A stretch of DNA of 64,000 bases from Zoroaster sp. YZ-2022 (taxonomy: Eukaryota > Echinodermata > Asteroidea > Forcipulatida > Zoroasteridae), in NCBI GenBank assembly GCA_029582265.1, contig CM055817.1, positions 25,382,971-25,446,970 on the forward strand, read 5' to 3'. Below are positions 31,555 to 42,484 of this stretch, one piece after another. Each line of letters begins with the position of its first letter. Position 1 is the stretch's first letter. The notes under the pieces were generated by a model. It was given only the letters and a program-made list of their open reading frames with translations. It was not told the origin of the DNA and made no database searches. The position numbers were made by a program, and so were the translations under genes.

Positions 31555-31975
31555 CTACACATTGAAAGTATCCAAAGCGACAGAAATAAATCCGAGGGCA
31601 ATAATTGTACGTCACAATTTAAGTAATAATATTATTCACGCCTGTCTGAGCAAATAGTCTCTCTCTCCTACCTGCACGCACAGAATATTATTAATTTAAG
31701 CCAAGGTTATTTTTTTTCTGTATTTTCAGCATCATTTAAAACTCTAGTGGTCTTAAAAACATTCGAAGCGACAGCAAAAAATCCGAGGGCAGTAATTACG
31801 AAATGCATTGTACGTCACAAATTTAAGTAATAATATTATTCACGCCTGCCAGATTAAAAGAAATCCTCTGAGCTATCAACAATAGTCCCCTCTCCTACCT
31901 GCATGCACAGAATCTTATTAATTTAAGCCAAGGTTATTTTTTCTGTATTTTTAGCATCATTTAAAACTGTAGTGG
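31555..31975 (+). repeat. Two tandem copies of a ~200-bp segment
   Basis: 'aagtaataatattattcacg', 'aatttaagccaaggttattt' and 'agcatcatttaaaact' recur in order at about 31620-31740 and 31825-31975. Confidence 0.8.
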
Positions 31976-31999
31976 TCTTAAATCCACGGGCATCAATTA

Positions 32000-32158
32000 A
32001 CATAAGTATAATATCTGTCTGGATTTTCGCATTCATTTCGCTCGTTACCATCCATGTACATTACACAACAGGTGTGTCATTTGATATCAGAAACTGGAGC
32101 GATCCACACAGTGAGATGGGCTGCAAGGTAGACGCAGTTGCTTGTGGTAAAGCTAAGG
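32000..32158 (+). other. Possible unassigned exon of a secreted protein
   Basis: An open frame encodes a hydrophobic stretch (VWIFAFISLVTIHV) followed by FDIRNWSDPHSEMGCKVDAV and CGKAK up to a GTATGA donor-like site at 32159. It reads like the start of an extracellular protein, but no ATG is present in frame nearby and no partner exon was found. Weak. Confidence 0.25.
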
Positions 32159-32304
32159 TATGAATAGAATATCACGCAAAGAGATATAACCAAAAAAAGG
32201 GTCAACACCATAATACAAATTGAGGTGTTGGTAATTAGATTATAATTGTCCTAAAAGTGAAAAGTGGCAATAGAGAACAGGTGGGAAAGAATTAATGACA
32301 TACA

Positions 32305-32574
32305 CTCACTGGCCATCCGTATTGCAACATTGAAATTCACACCAAAGTTCAGTTTGGAGAACTGTGTTACAATAATTTATTTTATTTTATTTACACTACT
32401 TAAGACTTCTTGAAAGTGCCTGTGTTTTGAAGTCAATGTTCTTTCATACTGTTCTTGCTCGGAAACAAAGTCCTTCTATACTTTGTCGGGTAACCACGTG
32501 ACCTGTAATTGCGGCCATCCGTCTAGGCAATGTCTCGTACAAATTCATGTTGCAATACTTTTGGCCAGTGAGTA
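32305..32574. mobile_element. TA-inserted MITE (TIR ACTCACTGGCC)
   Basis: 'actcactggccatccgtatt' at the left mirrors 'aatacttttggccagtgagt' at the right, with TA outside both ends. About 270 bp; TIR type resembles mariner-family elements. No transposase frame. Confidence 0.75.
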
Positions 32575-32811
32575 TACAAGAAAATGTACATAAAGGTTAG
32601 AAAAAATACGGATATCAAGGCAGTAACACAGGTAGGACTGTTTGTTTGTTTGTTTGTTTTCTTTCATCAAGGGACTTAAAGGGGGAAATACACATTTTAT
32701 TTTAAAACTTGGTACCCCTGAAAAGGACCATTTGTTGGGTTTGATTGACAGGCATGAAAATCATCTCTCTCATCTGTATTTCAACTTTTTTTTTAAATAA
32801 CTAAATTATTC

Positions 32812-33080
32812 GCACCGAGCAGGAGCTGGTGTGGGCACATGTTGTTAGATCACTCTGGGCGAAAGGGCAGCGATAGTGCGTCGCGTTTGGCGTATTTTGC
32901 AGTTGAAGTGCGTACGCGCGGAATATCTCCAGCGATCATTGGCTGGTAGAAGTACACGCGCGTATAGTACCATAACATACGCACATAAAGTGTACGCACA
33001 ACGCTCACACGACGCAAAAATGGCTACCATCAAGACACTGGGTGCAAATTCACCGCTAGAGGGCTACGATGTGCACTGAG
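32812..33080 (+). repeat. Interspersed family D, copy 1
   Basis: Marked by 'gatagtgcgtcgcgtttggc', 'accataacatacgcacat', 'cgctcacacgacgcaaaa' and 'caccgctagagggctacgatg'. Other copies: 34000-34235 (+), 39395-39660 (-) and 45895-46110 (-, degenerate). CpG-rich compared with surroundings. Non-coding, likely a MITE or SINE-like family. Confidence 0.8.
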
Positions 33081-33999
33081 CGAATACGTACGACGAGTTG
33101 ACATACGTGAGTACGAGTCGGTAAGTGTATTTCATGTCATGTATAGTACATGATTGTGTACTATCTACAGTTTTGGATGATCGAACATGATTGTGAAACC
33201 TGTCATTGCTTATAGCCATACATACCTCAAGACATGCATGATGGGACATTGGCCTTCATGACCTTACCACGCAGTAGTGTCTGGAAAATTGTTTACCACT
33301 TTGTAATCACTTTTACATTAAATCACTCTTCCATTAAATTCATCAACAGAGGGCGTTTACTAGTAGCCATATATAAGGAGATACGGACCACAATATATGT
33401 TTTGTCTGCAGTAAAGAATTCCCGTTTTCTTATATAAGACGATGACTAGAGCGTACAAGTCGAAAGGTAGAGAAAACCTACATGTATATGGTTCCTATAT
33501 CAGTACAATTTAACTTGAGATCCAAACAAATAACAATACTCCACTATAAAAATCCTCAAAAACTGTAAGTTAATCATTGTATTAAAAAGATACTTCTAGA
33601 ATTAATTCACTGAGGAAGTCAAGTGGCATGATATCGTTGTGGTGTCATTGCAGGTGCTACCGTGAAAACGAAGTCGAGAAAACGTTTTAATTTAATTTTT
33701 TACTTTTTTTATTTTTTGGGGTACTATTTAGTTTTTCTTAAGAATCATAACCTTTCTGTTTAACAGTAATTCACAGCTGTGGAGAATGTTTAATGGACAA
33801 AATATAGTCCACAATAATTTTTTTTTAAATGCTTAAAGGTGGGTTTACAGTGACAGTACTTTACTGCAGGAAAATAATCGCGTACGGACCTCTGTATGGA
33901 TATAGGGTCGTGTGCTTACAATGAAACCACTGGCTAAATTGCAACAGTCAATAAACCAATAAAACATCGTAATGTGTACATAAAGAAGTATAGATTCAC

Positions 34000-34235
34000 C
34001 ATTCGCACCGTGCATGAGCGATAGTGCGTCGCGTTTGGCGTATTTTGTAGTTGATGTGCGTCCACGCGGAATATCACCAGCAATCATTTGCTAGCAGAAG
34101 TATGTATACGCGCGCTTAATACCATAACATACGCACATGAAGTATACAGACAACGCTCACACGACGCAAAAGTGGCTATCATCAAGACACTGGGTACAAA
34201 TTCACCGCTAGAGGGCTACGATGTGTAGTGGGTGG
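34000..34235 (+). repeat. Interspersed family D, copy 2
   Basis: Close match to 32812-33080 in the same orientation. Confidence 0.8.
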
Positions 34236-34703
34236 TATGTGCATTCTATCATTGAAGCAACTGGCTAAATTGCAACACGCATAAACCATACATCGCAATA
34301 TAAACATAAAGAATTAGCTTCTCCGTTGTATGTGCATTCCATCATTGTGTATTCCCTCTGTGGTCTTTGTTTTATTTGGAGTGGCAGCCTGGCGCTGTGT
34401 GGCTTCACCGACACTGTGTTTACACGAAATTATTATTATACATAATATTTCAGGAAAGGTAACCATTCATCAAAAGTGCACATAGCGCAAGCCAGCTTTA
34501 TGATTTTCTTCCAATGTATGTTAGCTGTCCAGTATCTTTGTTCAAGTCTTGTTCGTTTTGTCTGTTGCGTTGTTATTGGTGTTTGGCTTTGTTACTGTTT
34601 TGTTTGTGGGGTGCGTGTGTTTGTCTGTTTCCATTCGTTTCTTTTTTGTTTGGTTGGTTGTTTGTTGCTTGTTTGCTTTGTTTGGGTTTTTTACTTTTTG
34701 GTT

Positions 34704-35203
34704 NNNNNNNNNNNNNNNNNNNNNNNNNNNNNNNNNNNNNNNNNNNNNNNNNNNNNNNNNNNNNNNNNNNNNNNNNNNNNNNNNNNNNNNNNNNNNNNNN
34801 NNNNNNNNNNNNNNNNNNNNNNNNNNNNNNNNNNNNNNNNNNNNNNNNNNNNNNNNNNNNNNNNNNNNNNNNNNNNNNNNNNNNNNNNNNNNNNNNNNNN
34901 NNNNNNNNNNNNNNNNNNNNNNNNNNNNNNNNNNNNNNNNNNNNNNNNNNNNNNNNNNNNNNNNNNNNNNNNNNNNNNNNNNNNNNNNNNNNNNNNNNNN
35001 NNNNNNNNNNNNNNNNNNNNNNNNNNNNNNNNNNNNNNNNNNNNNNNNNNNNNNNNNNNNNNNNNNNNNNNNNNNNNNNNNNNNNNNNNNNNNNNNNNNN
35101 NNNNNNNNNNNNNNNNNNNNNNNNNNNNNNNNNNNNNNNNNNNNNNNNNNNNNNNNNNNNNNNNNNNNNNNNNNNNNNNNNNNNNNNNNNNNNNNNNNNN
35201 NNN
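34704..35203. other. Assembly gap (500 N)
   Basis: Exactly 500 undetermined bases. Nothing spanning it can be interpreted. Confidence 1.
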
Positions 35204-35384
35204 TTCAGCTTTTTTAGAATGTAGGAAAATGTAGAATACCGGCAGTTTCACTACTTATTCATAAAACTTGACTTATACATCAAAATTCATCAATACAAAT
35301 ATATGTAAATGTTTGAAATACTTAACACTGTTTGCGGTCACACCATGTAAAATTCCTTTATGAGTAGTACGTGGTTCTAAAAAC

Positions 35385-35550
35385 AATCACTTTGTTATAA
35401 CTCGACGTTTCGATCAGTATGGTTTGATTGTTTTCAGGAGAATGCTGGACTCGAAACCTCGAGTTGTAACCAACTGGTTCTGTTGAGAACCAATTACTAC
35501 TCAAATTGTAATTTGTACATGGTGTCACCGCAAACAGTCTTAACTTATCC
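35385..35550. mobile_element. CGACGTTTCG palindromic family, copy 2
   Basis: 'aactcgacgtttcgatcagt' followed by 'gattgttttcaggagaatgctgg' and then an inverted 'cgagttgtaacc'; outer arms 'accatgtaaaattcctttatgagtag' and its complement. Same family as 8640-8880, 51900-52110, 61615-61910 and 63139-63355. Confidence 0.8.
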
Positions 35551-35583
35551 TTTTCACCATGCTAAGCTGAAAGTCTTACTTAC

Positions 35584-35647
35584 CTTCAATATTATTTGCA
35601 TGTAGGAATAGTGACACCACTATGAGCATTCCCACAAAAAAAGCCAT
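35584..35647 (-). CDS. Isolated first exon (signal peptide) of LamG-type gene family
   Basis: 64-nt exon from ATG to GTAAGT, phase 1 out. Reads MAFFVGMLIVVSLFLHA, then NNIE, a typical secretory signal. Unlike the paralogue at 52139-52202 it has no stop. No second exon is found on the minus strand below it, and the assembly gap lies just beyond, so the rest may be missing from the assembly or never copied. Confidence 0.55.
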
Positions 35648-36149
35648 TCTGAAAGCTGCTGAAGTCACGTCACCAATGTGGATTATGAGAAAACTCCACG
35701 GCACTGCCTTTGCTGAACAAATCAATTTTGCAGTTTAATTTAAACAAAACGTGGCGTCGAGGTCTGCGTGTAATGTACAATTGTGTTATCGCTGATAATG
35801 ATTGATTATACTGCGGAAATGACACGTGTTTTTCACATAAAACATATTTAATTATATATTGATTGTACGTAGTGTGTTACTTGATGAAATTAATTAACCC
35901 TCATTTATTTCTCTATTAACAGTGACACTAATGGTTTAGTTCAACAACTAAATAATTCATTTAAATAAAACTATAGGAGCAACTTCATATTTTCTCCCAA
36001 ACTTTCTATATTCAGTGGATTTTCTACAAATGAACACTATAATTTTTTTATTGTTTTATTTTTTTTATGAAAGGTTGCCAAAACACAAGGCTCTTAAATG
36101 CCCCTCAAAGTGTAGGCTACAAATAAAGGGGTGAGAATAATTAAATAAA

Positions 36150-36822
36150 ATTAAAAATACTCTCAAAGGTTGAAATTTGCTGCCACCTGATGCTTTTCCA
36201 TCACCTGACGCTGATTACTCTACTCTAAGATGTACATTCACATTGCTCTTGAATGTCTGGAGGCTATACAATGGAGGAAAACAAGTATCCGGGAGAGAGT
36301 TCCACACTGATGTTGCTCGTGCTCTCGTGGGAGGTAGTACGCCAGAGTGTACTTTGTAGGGTGTAACGATGGGCTGATGCCGAATGACGTGTTTCACGAT
36401 CTTAAAAGGCAGAACGAGCTTGGAAATACCCGAGGAGCAGTGTCCAAAGATATATCTGTAAAACAGACAAGCAGTACCAACTGCTCTACTGTGACCAAGA
36501 GAGTCAAGAGACACAGCCAAGTCCTATCCAACCAGATAACATATCTCCTCTGAACATTGTCTAACATCCGAAGATAACAATCTGGGGCACCTGCCCAAAT
36601 GTGCGAACAGTACTCAATAAGTGGTCGAATGGAAGTCTTGTATAAATACAAGAGAGCACTGGGAGGGATGAATTTCCGAGCACGAGATAGGCAACGAACA
36701 CGCATAGCGGCAGACTTAGCAATACCAGAGATATGTTTCCCCCAACTAAGATCTGAAGAGATCTCCATACCCATACCCCATGTGAACGGCAGGAAAGTTC
36801 CTATCTTTAGATCTTGATACAC
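36150..36822 (-). pseudogene. LINE reverse-transcriptase C-terminal fragment
   Basis: Two overlapping frames show the end of a non-LTR retrotransposon reverse transcriptase: LSWGKHISGIAKSAAMRVRC, then LYKTSIRPLIEYCSHIWAG and (in the other frame) ATSVWNSLPDTCF, typical of CR1/Jockey-type ORF2 ends. A frameshift near 36520 and no upstream RT core show it is dead and 5' truncated. Confidence 0.85.
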
Positions 36823-36959
36823 TAATCAGTTTTGTCGTGCGGTAATTTTTGTCGTTCTCAGACCTGACAGTGAGGGGGCGATTGCTTATTGTGTCCCTCT
36901 CCGTATTTTCTGTATTCTTCAGCAGATGTTCATGAAACTTTGAAGGTTTGCTCAGTTTG

Positions 36960-37520
36960 GCATGATCTAACGAAAGGCCATAACAGCTTCCACAGGTCAC
37001 CGTAAGGGCGCGCTACATATTGTTTCCCTCATTTTTGCAAAAAAATAGTATTTTTCCCATAACTTCCTTAATTTGTATCCACTTGCCATAACTGTTGTTT
37101 TCAGTACATGCAACACTGTGACGTCACATAGATCACCAGAGGGCGCTATAACCAGCACAATTTGGGGTCACATTATTACTGAATGTTGTATCAAAAAGAA
37201 TTGATTTATATACCATTTGAATGTAATTGCGGCCATCTCTTATTCCCGTAATTCATTGGAAGTGGTCACATGACTCAATGTTGTCTAGTTCAGAGTTTGA
37301 AAGTTGACAACAAACTGAATGTCTTAGAGTATCAACACATCTATGATGTTTTGCAAAACAGTGGTAATTCAATTGGACATATTCGAAATAAACGGTTGCC
37401 ACGGCAACGATGAACACCTTTTTCGTAGATTTTTGCGTAAGATGGTGCCAAAGAATAGTTAGTAAAAGTGAAAGAAAATTTCAATGTGATCTCTAAGAGC
37501 TTTGCAAGTAGAGTAAACAT
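36960..37520 (+). repeat. Diverged repeat (partner 38110-38760)
   Basis: Shared order of 'gaggtcaccg', 'atgacgtcac...gatcacc...agggcgctata', 'aatggcggccat' and 'accaaagaatagtta'. A piece in reverse orientation also occurs at about 49130-49245. Non-coding ancient repeat. Confidence 0.65.
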
Positions 37521-38109
37521 TTGAGAAAAATATAATCAAATGACAATAAACTAAGAGTTTCAAGGTGCTTGGGATGTACTCCAAACATTCTAAGTCAGTT
37601 TAACAATTTTGGGAATTGTTTACATTAAATGAGTTGACAGTTAATGTTTGTTTATTTTTCTCAACTTTTAATTTGTATTCTCTACAATAAACAATAAACT
37701 ATTATTCCACAGTCAACAAAATACAAATAATTCATTTTCTAGATAACAATCGGTTACAAGTGTATTGCTGAGATTAAATAGTTTATTGCTTACACAATTA
37801 TAATATTTTATTGACTGAACGTTCGAGAACATTATACATGATAATAAATTGTTTTAAAAGCAATTTAGTCCGTTCTCATTAACGACAGAGTGCAATAATC
37901 TGAAACTTTCACACGATTGTACCTAACCATATCAGGCCTTGGGGTGTGTGTGCGTGTGTGTGTGTGTGTGGGGCGGGGGTAATGACCCATATGGTATTAT
38001 TATTGTTTTAATTTGTGTTATATCTTCAGAACGCATTAACCGATTACACTTTTCTTAACTATTCGTCCACCTGAGTTGTCACTTTTTAGTGATACTACCA
38101 GATTTGTTT

Positions 38110-38760
38110 AGAGTAAAAGACATTGATATGTATTTTCGTAAATGTTTAGTTTCACAAGATCGATCAAATGAGGCCATGAAAACTTCATAGAGGTCACCGT
38201 TAGTGGGCGCTATACCAATTTTTGTGTACATTTTCCTCAACTTTCTTAAGTTAAATTCGTTGGCCATGGCATTTGGTAGAAATATTGTCTTTAATACAAT
38301 CAACAATATGACGTCACTTTGATCACCGCTTGAGGGCGCTATAAGCAATTTTTTATTTTTTTTTCGAAAATTATGATATTTGTTTAGACTTTGACCCAAT
38401 AAAGTACAATAAAGGCAAGTAATACATTTATATATCGAGCAAATAAATTCTGAAAACCTTTTAAAATATAAAATATTGCATTTAAACGTAATGGCGGCCA
38501 TATTGGATTTCCACGACTCAATGGTGTCCAATGGTGTCCAGTTCAAAGATGAACAAACCCATACAAAATATTAAATGTCATATAATATCAACAATCTAGC
38601 TTTTTTAACAAAGTGTTAATTCTATTGTACCTGTTCAAAATAAACTCTAGCCATGTATCCATTATCTAAGGTTTTTTTTTACATCAGGGGTACCAAAGAA
38701 TAGTTAGGAAGAGTCATAAAAATTTCCGCGTGATCGCACACAGCGTTCTGTAAATATTAT
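38110..38760 (+). repeat. Diverged repeat (partner 36960-37520)
   Basis: Second copy of the segment described at 36960. Diverged by many substitutions. Confidence 0.65.
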
Positions 38761-39056
38761 ACACAATATCATTGGGGATAGCTATAATAAAAACGGTACA
38801 CCTGCCAGCCCTTTTAGGAAAAGTCAAACACTGATTATTATAGAATTATTTAAAATATAACTTGATAACTTGACATTGGCACAAATCATCATAAGAAAGT
38901 GCTCTCATTTTAGAGAAATCACGAACAAACAATTATTCAAAAAAGTGCAAACCGAGTCATACTCTGACGAAAGTCTGCTCTGATTTTGACGATATGAAGC
39001 TGCTTGTTATAATTATAACGTAGGATTTGAAGCTTTGCATGGTGGAGATAGATATT

Positions 39057-39247
39057 CTTGAGTTCTTTTAGGTATACCATGTTAATGGTCTCTTTTGGGA
39101 AAAAGTGATGGCTCTGAGAGGATGATGATGATGACCAGAGCGGACTAGTCGAAATATTGAGAACAAACCAACCGGCTCTTCTGCTCAGAGCCATCACTTT
39201 TCCCAAAAAAGATATCATTACATTGTGTACCCGAAAGAACTCAAGAA
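39057..39247. mobile_element. Palindromic MITE
   Basis: 'gggaaaaagtgatggctctg' on the left pairs with 'cagagccatcacttttccc' on the right, and 'cttgagttctttt' with 'aaagaactcaag' outside. The loop holds 'gaggatgatgatgatgacc'. Confidence 0.8.
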
Positions 39248-39394
39248 CATATAATTAGAACACTATACACTTAATTGAATGTCACATGACATATATAATA
39301 TACATATTTAATTCAATGTCGCAATACATTACAATTTACAAATGTATTATTTACGCAACAAAGTTAACATTGTGCTATCTATATATATATATAT

Positions 39395-39660
39395 ATATTG
39401 GAGCCCTCTAGCGGTGAAATTGCAACCAGTGTCTTGATGATAGCCATTTTGGCGCCAAGTGAGTGTTGTGTGTATATATAATGCGTGTATATCATGCTAC
39501 TGCGTGAACGTGTACATCTGACATGATCGATGCACAGATAACTTATAGTAAATAAAATTATTATGTTCTTTACCAATGGATTGCTGGAAACATTCCGCGG
39601 ATACCTACATAATCTGCAAAAAGACGCAAAACGCAATGCACTGTTGTTGCCATATTGATC
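39395..39660 (-). repeat. Interspersed family D, copy 3
   Basis: Reverse-orientation match ('ccctctagcggtgaaattg', 'cagtgtcttgatgatagcc'). Confidence 0.7.
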
Positions 39661-39968
39661 AATAGTGATTGAACAGTGATGAACAGCTCATGCACTTTTT
39701 GAATAACGTAATGTAGTAATGTATAATGTATTTGGTTATAACCGATATTTGATCAACATTAATGCTGACGTACGCGCATACAATATTTACAGACGCGCCC
39801 GGCTTACCGTAATAATTCTCTGACTGTCATAGAGAGAATGTAGTAATATTGTGCGCACTATTGATGACGTTTGTGAACAAAAGTAAGGTATTATTTGTGG
39901 TATTGTCATGGAGCAACTGTCATTGACACATACACCAATATTCCACGATCGTAGGCGATAATCTACAT

Positions 39969-40553
39969 GGAGTGCCATGGTCGAGCGGTTTAGTGCATCG
40001 GATTTGTGTTCTGATGGCTGAGTCGTCAGAATGTGGGCTCGAATCCCAACCGCGACCGTCGTGCTTGTGTCCTTGAGCAAGACACTTTACCATAATTGTT
40101 TCTCTCCACCCAGGGGTAAATGGGTACCTGTGAGGGCAGAGTTGGTTGTTGTGTTTGATTAGCCCTATATGCGCTGTAATGGCAGCGCTATTGAACTCTA
40201 TACACCCCACACTATTAAAACTAAAGTGTTGAATCAACATTTTAAAGAGTTCGGTCAGTGACAACTCTTTAAAAAGATGGATTTAAAGATGGATTAATAA
40301 AGTTAGACTTAACTTGACTTCGTGTTAATTCAACACCTTCTTTGAGTTGAATTTAACTTTATAAAGTGTTGTCACTCACCGAACTCTTATATGTTTGATT
40401 CAACACTTTAGTTTTCAGAGTGCAGGGAACTGAGAGGTTTTAAGGAATGACTTATGAGCCTCATGTACTTGATGAGCGCCTTGAGCACCAGTTTGGTGGA
40501 TACGTGCGCTATATAAGTCCACATTATTATTGCTATTATTATTATTATAAGCA
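39969..40553 (+). repeat. tRNA-derived SINE, copy 2, interrupted by a MITE
   Basis: tRNA-like head with GGTCGAGCGGTTTAGTGCAT and a B-box, then the common body; interrupted at 40209-40422 and resuming with 'ctgagaggttttaaggaatg', then 'gcgctatataagtccacatt' and an ATT-type tail. Confidence 0.85.
40209..40422. mobile_element. MITE nested in SINE
   Basis: The ends 'actattaaaactaaagtgtt' and 'aacactttagttttcagagt' are inverted repeats, and inner parts 'agagttcggtcagtgacaac' and 'gttgtcactcaccgaactct' also pair. It sits inside a SINE whose two halves are otherwise contiguous, so it inserted later. Confidence 0.85.
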
Positions 40554-40589
40554 GTTAGTATTTAGGGCGCTCTATAGCAATCAGATATA

Positions 40590-40790
40590 GTCCCTAAACA
40601 CTGATCTCTATTATACTGACTGGATAGTGGGTCATGCGCTCACATTGCAACCACTGTATGCCATGTTACCACTCTCATAAGCCACACATTGCAATCAGTG
40701 ATCTCTATTATACTGACTGGATAGAGGTCACACTGTAACCACTGGATGTCATGTTACCACTCTCATAAACCACACATTGCAATGCTGCGC
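40590..40790 (+). repeat. ~100-bp tandem duplication
   Basis: 'gatctctattatactgactggatag' and 'catgttaccactctcataa' recur at about 40600-40690 and 40700-40790. An inverted piece 'ctatccagtcagtataa' follows near 40910. Confidence 0.75.
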
Positions 40791-41355
40791 CAGAATCAGC
40801 CTTCCTATTGGATGTGCATTCCTTTTGTATTTCCTTTATGTATGTAGAGTGGTAAAATGGTGCCACGGTGGCGTACCTAATGTACTAGATACCAATGGGT
40901 CAACCCTCTATCCAGTCAGTATAACAGAGGTCAGTCTCACTCAAGTGGAATCGTCATATCGCTGGTTAGCGTGCACTATTACCTCCAGGGAAAAGTTTGT
41001 TTACGGACGCTGAGCATGTATTATTTATGAACACGGATTTCCATAGACTCGGAAATTGGATTTGTTTTCATAGATAGAGGTCTTGTGCGCATAGAGTGGT
41101 GAAAACAGAAGATGGAACAACCAAAGGACTCCGTAAACAAATGGTTAAAAATAAATACAAATACAAATACATTAATTAAATATTACTGATTAACTCCACA
41201 CACATAACTTATCTTATTTTAAAGTAAAATAACAATAATTATTATTGTTGTTTTCCTGTACAAACGATTGGTTCTACCTGACCATTATGGTTGATGGTAT
41301 TATGATGAATAGTGGCACTTTGATATTATGAGAATAACCCCCAAAGTCTCCAAAT

Positions 41356-42128
41356 TCAGTTTTGTATCCAGAAATCCCCTTGATGAATACTGAGTATTTG
41401 TTTGTCATTCAGGAGACCGTCAAACACCATCAGATCGCTATACGCAGCAGCCCCACCATACTCACTAGGTATAATCTCCTTATTATATACTTTACGTGAA
41501 ATCATTGTTTTGCATGTATTAGCCATGCCTATGTACAGCTTAGTGAAATCATCTGAATCCGTTCCAGACTTATTAATGGTTTCACCATCACTTTTCACAA
41601 TTGTACCATTGACAAATAACTGTGTAGTGCCACTGGTGGCATTCACCGTTAAGGTCAAATGAAACCATTCGTTTGTCGGTATCTTAGAGGTGCTATATTT
41701 ATGAGTTGTATGTTTATTTTCGGTGCGTACATCGTACCAGAACATGTTATCTTTATGCAAAAAGGCAACACCCCTTGCCATGTGTGTCTGTCCCCCAGAG
41801 CTTAGGAAATACCCCGCTGTTGTACCAGTGAATACTGATGACATGTTGATCTTCAGCCAAAGAGACCACGTCACACTCTGAAACTCACATCTACCCGGGT
41901 CAGAGATGCATTTCCCACTGAAATTTCCAATAACCAGATATGACTCAACAGGTGCATACACTGCACATGCGTGGCCAACTACGTCTGGAGCGGGAACCAT
42001 CTTCACCAAGCTCTGATCACCACCAATTTCATACTCCTCGCTACTGACATTAGCAGTATCGCATTATGTGACGTCATGATCCATTGGTCCTAGGGTTCGA
42101 TGAAGAATCAACCCTTGGAGTTTCTGAC
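41356..42128 (-). pseudogene. LamG-type terminal exon, minus copy
   Basis: The exon begins after 'tgctttag' in phase 1. The first about 20 codons run into an in-frame TAA at 42064-42066, where the plus-strand paralogue has a Ser codon. After it, 217 codons are open: VPAPDVVGHACAVYAP, VTWSLWLKINMSS, a NEWFHLTLTVN strand, TQLFVNGTIV, and AAAYSDLMVFDGLL near the end. These are the strands of a LamG/concanavalin A-like jelly roll. Together with the signal exon at 52139-52202 and the middle exon at 51286-51495 this is a gene with two nonsense changes. Confidence 0.7.
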
Positions 42129-42300
42129 CTAAAGCAATGAGACAGACCAAATAAATAGCATTTATAGTGGATTACAATTATCATTATGATGATCTTGTTT
42201 TATCAAATTGAAAATGTACCAACATTTAGATTAAACATTTTCAGAACGTTTGAGTAGTTAGTTTGGTAAGTTATTCTTTGTTTGTAATTTGTAAGCATCT

Positions 42301-42484
42301 ACAATCCCGGCCAAAATAGTTGGGACACGTGACAATAAACATACCCTGCCCTGTCCCCGCTCTCCGCTCTCCGCTCCCCAGCTCCCCCACCAATGTTGTT
42401 ATCTCCAGCCGGAGCACAGACCGCCCAATAAGAGCCAACATTGTCAGGGGGCCGGGGGGCCCAGCGAGATTTGACCGGGATTGT
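42301..42484 (+). mobile_element. MITE with TIR ACAATCCCGG, left copy
   Basis: The ends 'acaatcccggccaaa' and 'tttgaccgggattgt' are inverted repeats. GC-rich interior with a run of 'tctccgctctccgctcccc'. The same element in the same orientation occurs at 45703-45893, so the pair brackets the tandem foldback units. Confidence 0.8.

Larger units (their letters stand above)
35215..35990 (+). repeat. Segmental duplication with secreted-protein first exon (partner 51770-52550)
   Basis: Co-linear with 51770-52550: matching blocks 'cttatacatcaaaattcat', the CGACGTTTCG palindromic unit, the first exon of the LamG-type gene, and 'ttaattatatattgattg'. The left edge is close to the assembly gap. Confidence 0.85.

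Noticed and set aside
31972..32163. Confident first exon of a gene
   Set aside because: No ATG in frame and no partner exon; left as a weak feature only.
34476..35251. Long open frames across 34.5-35.25 kb on both strands
   Set aside because: They are made of the 500 undetermined bases; only low-complexity GTTTG sequence is real.
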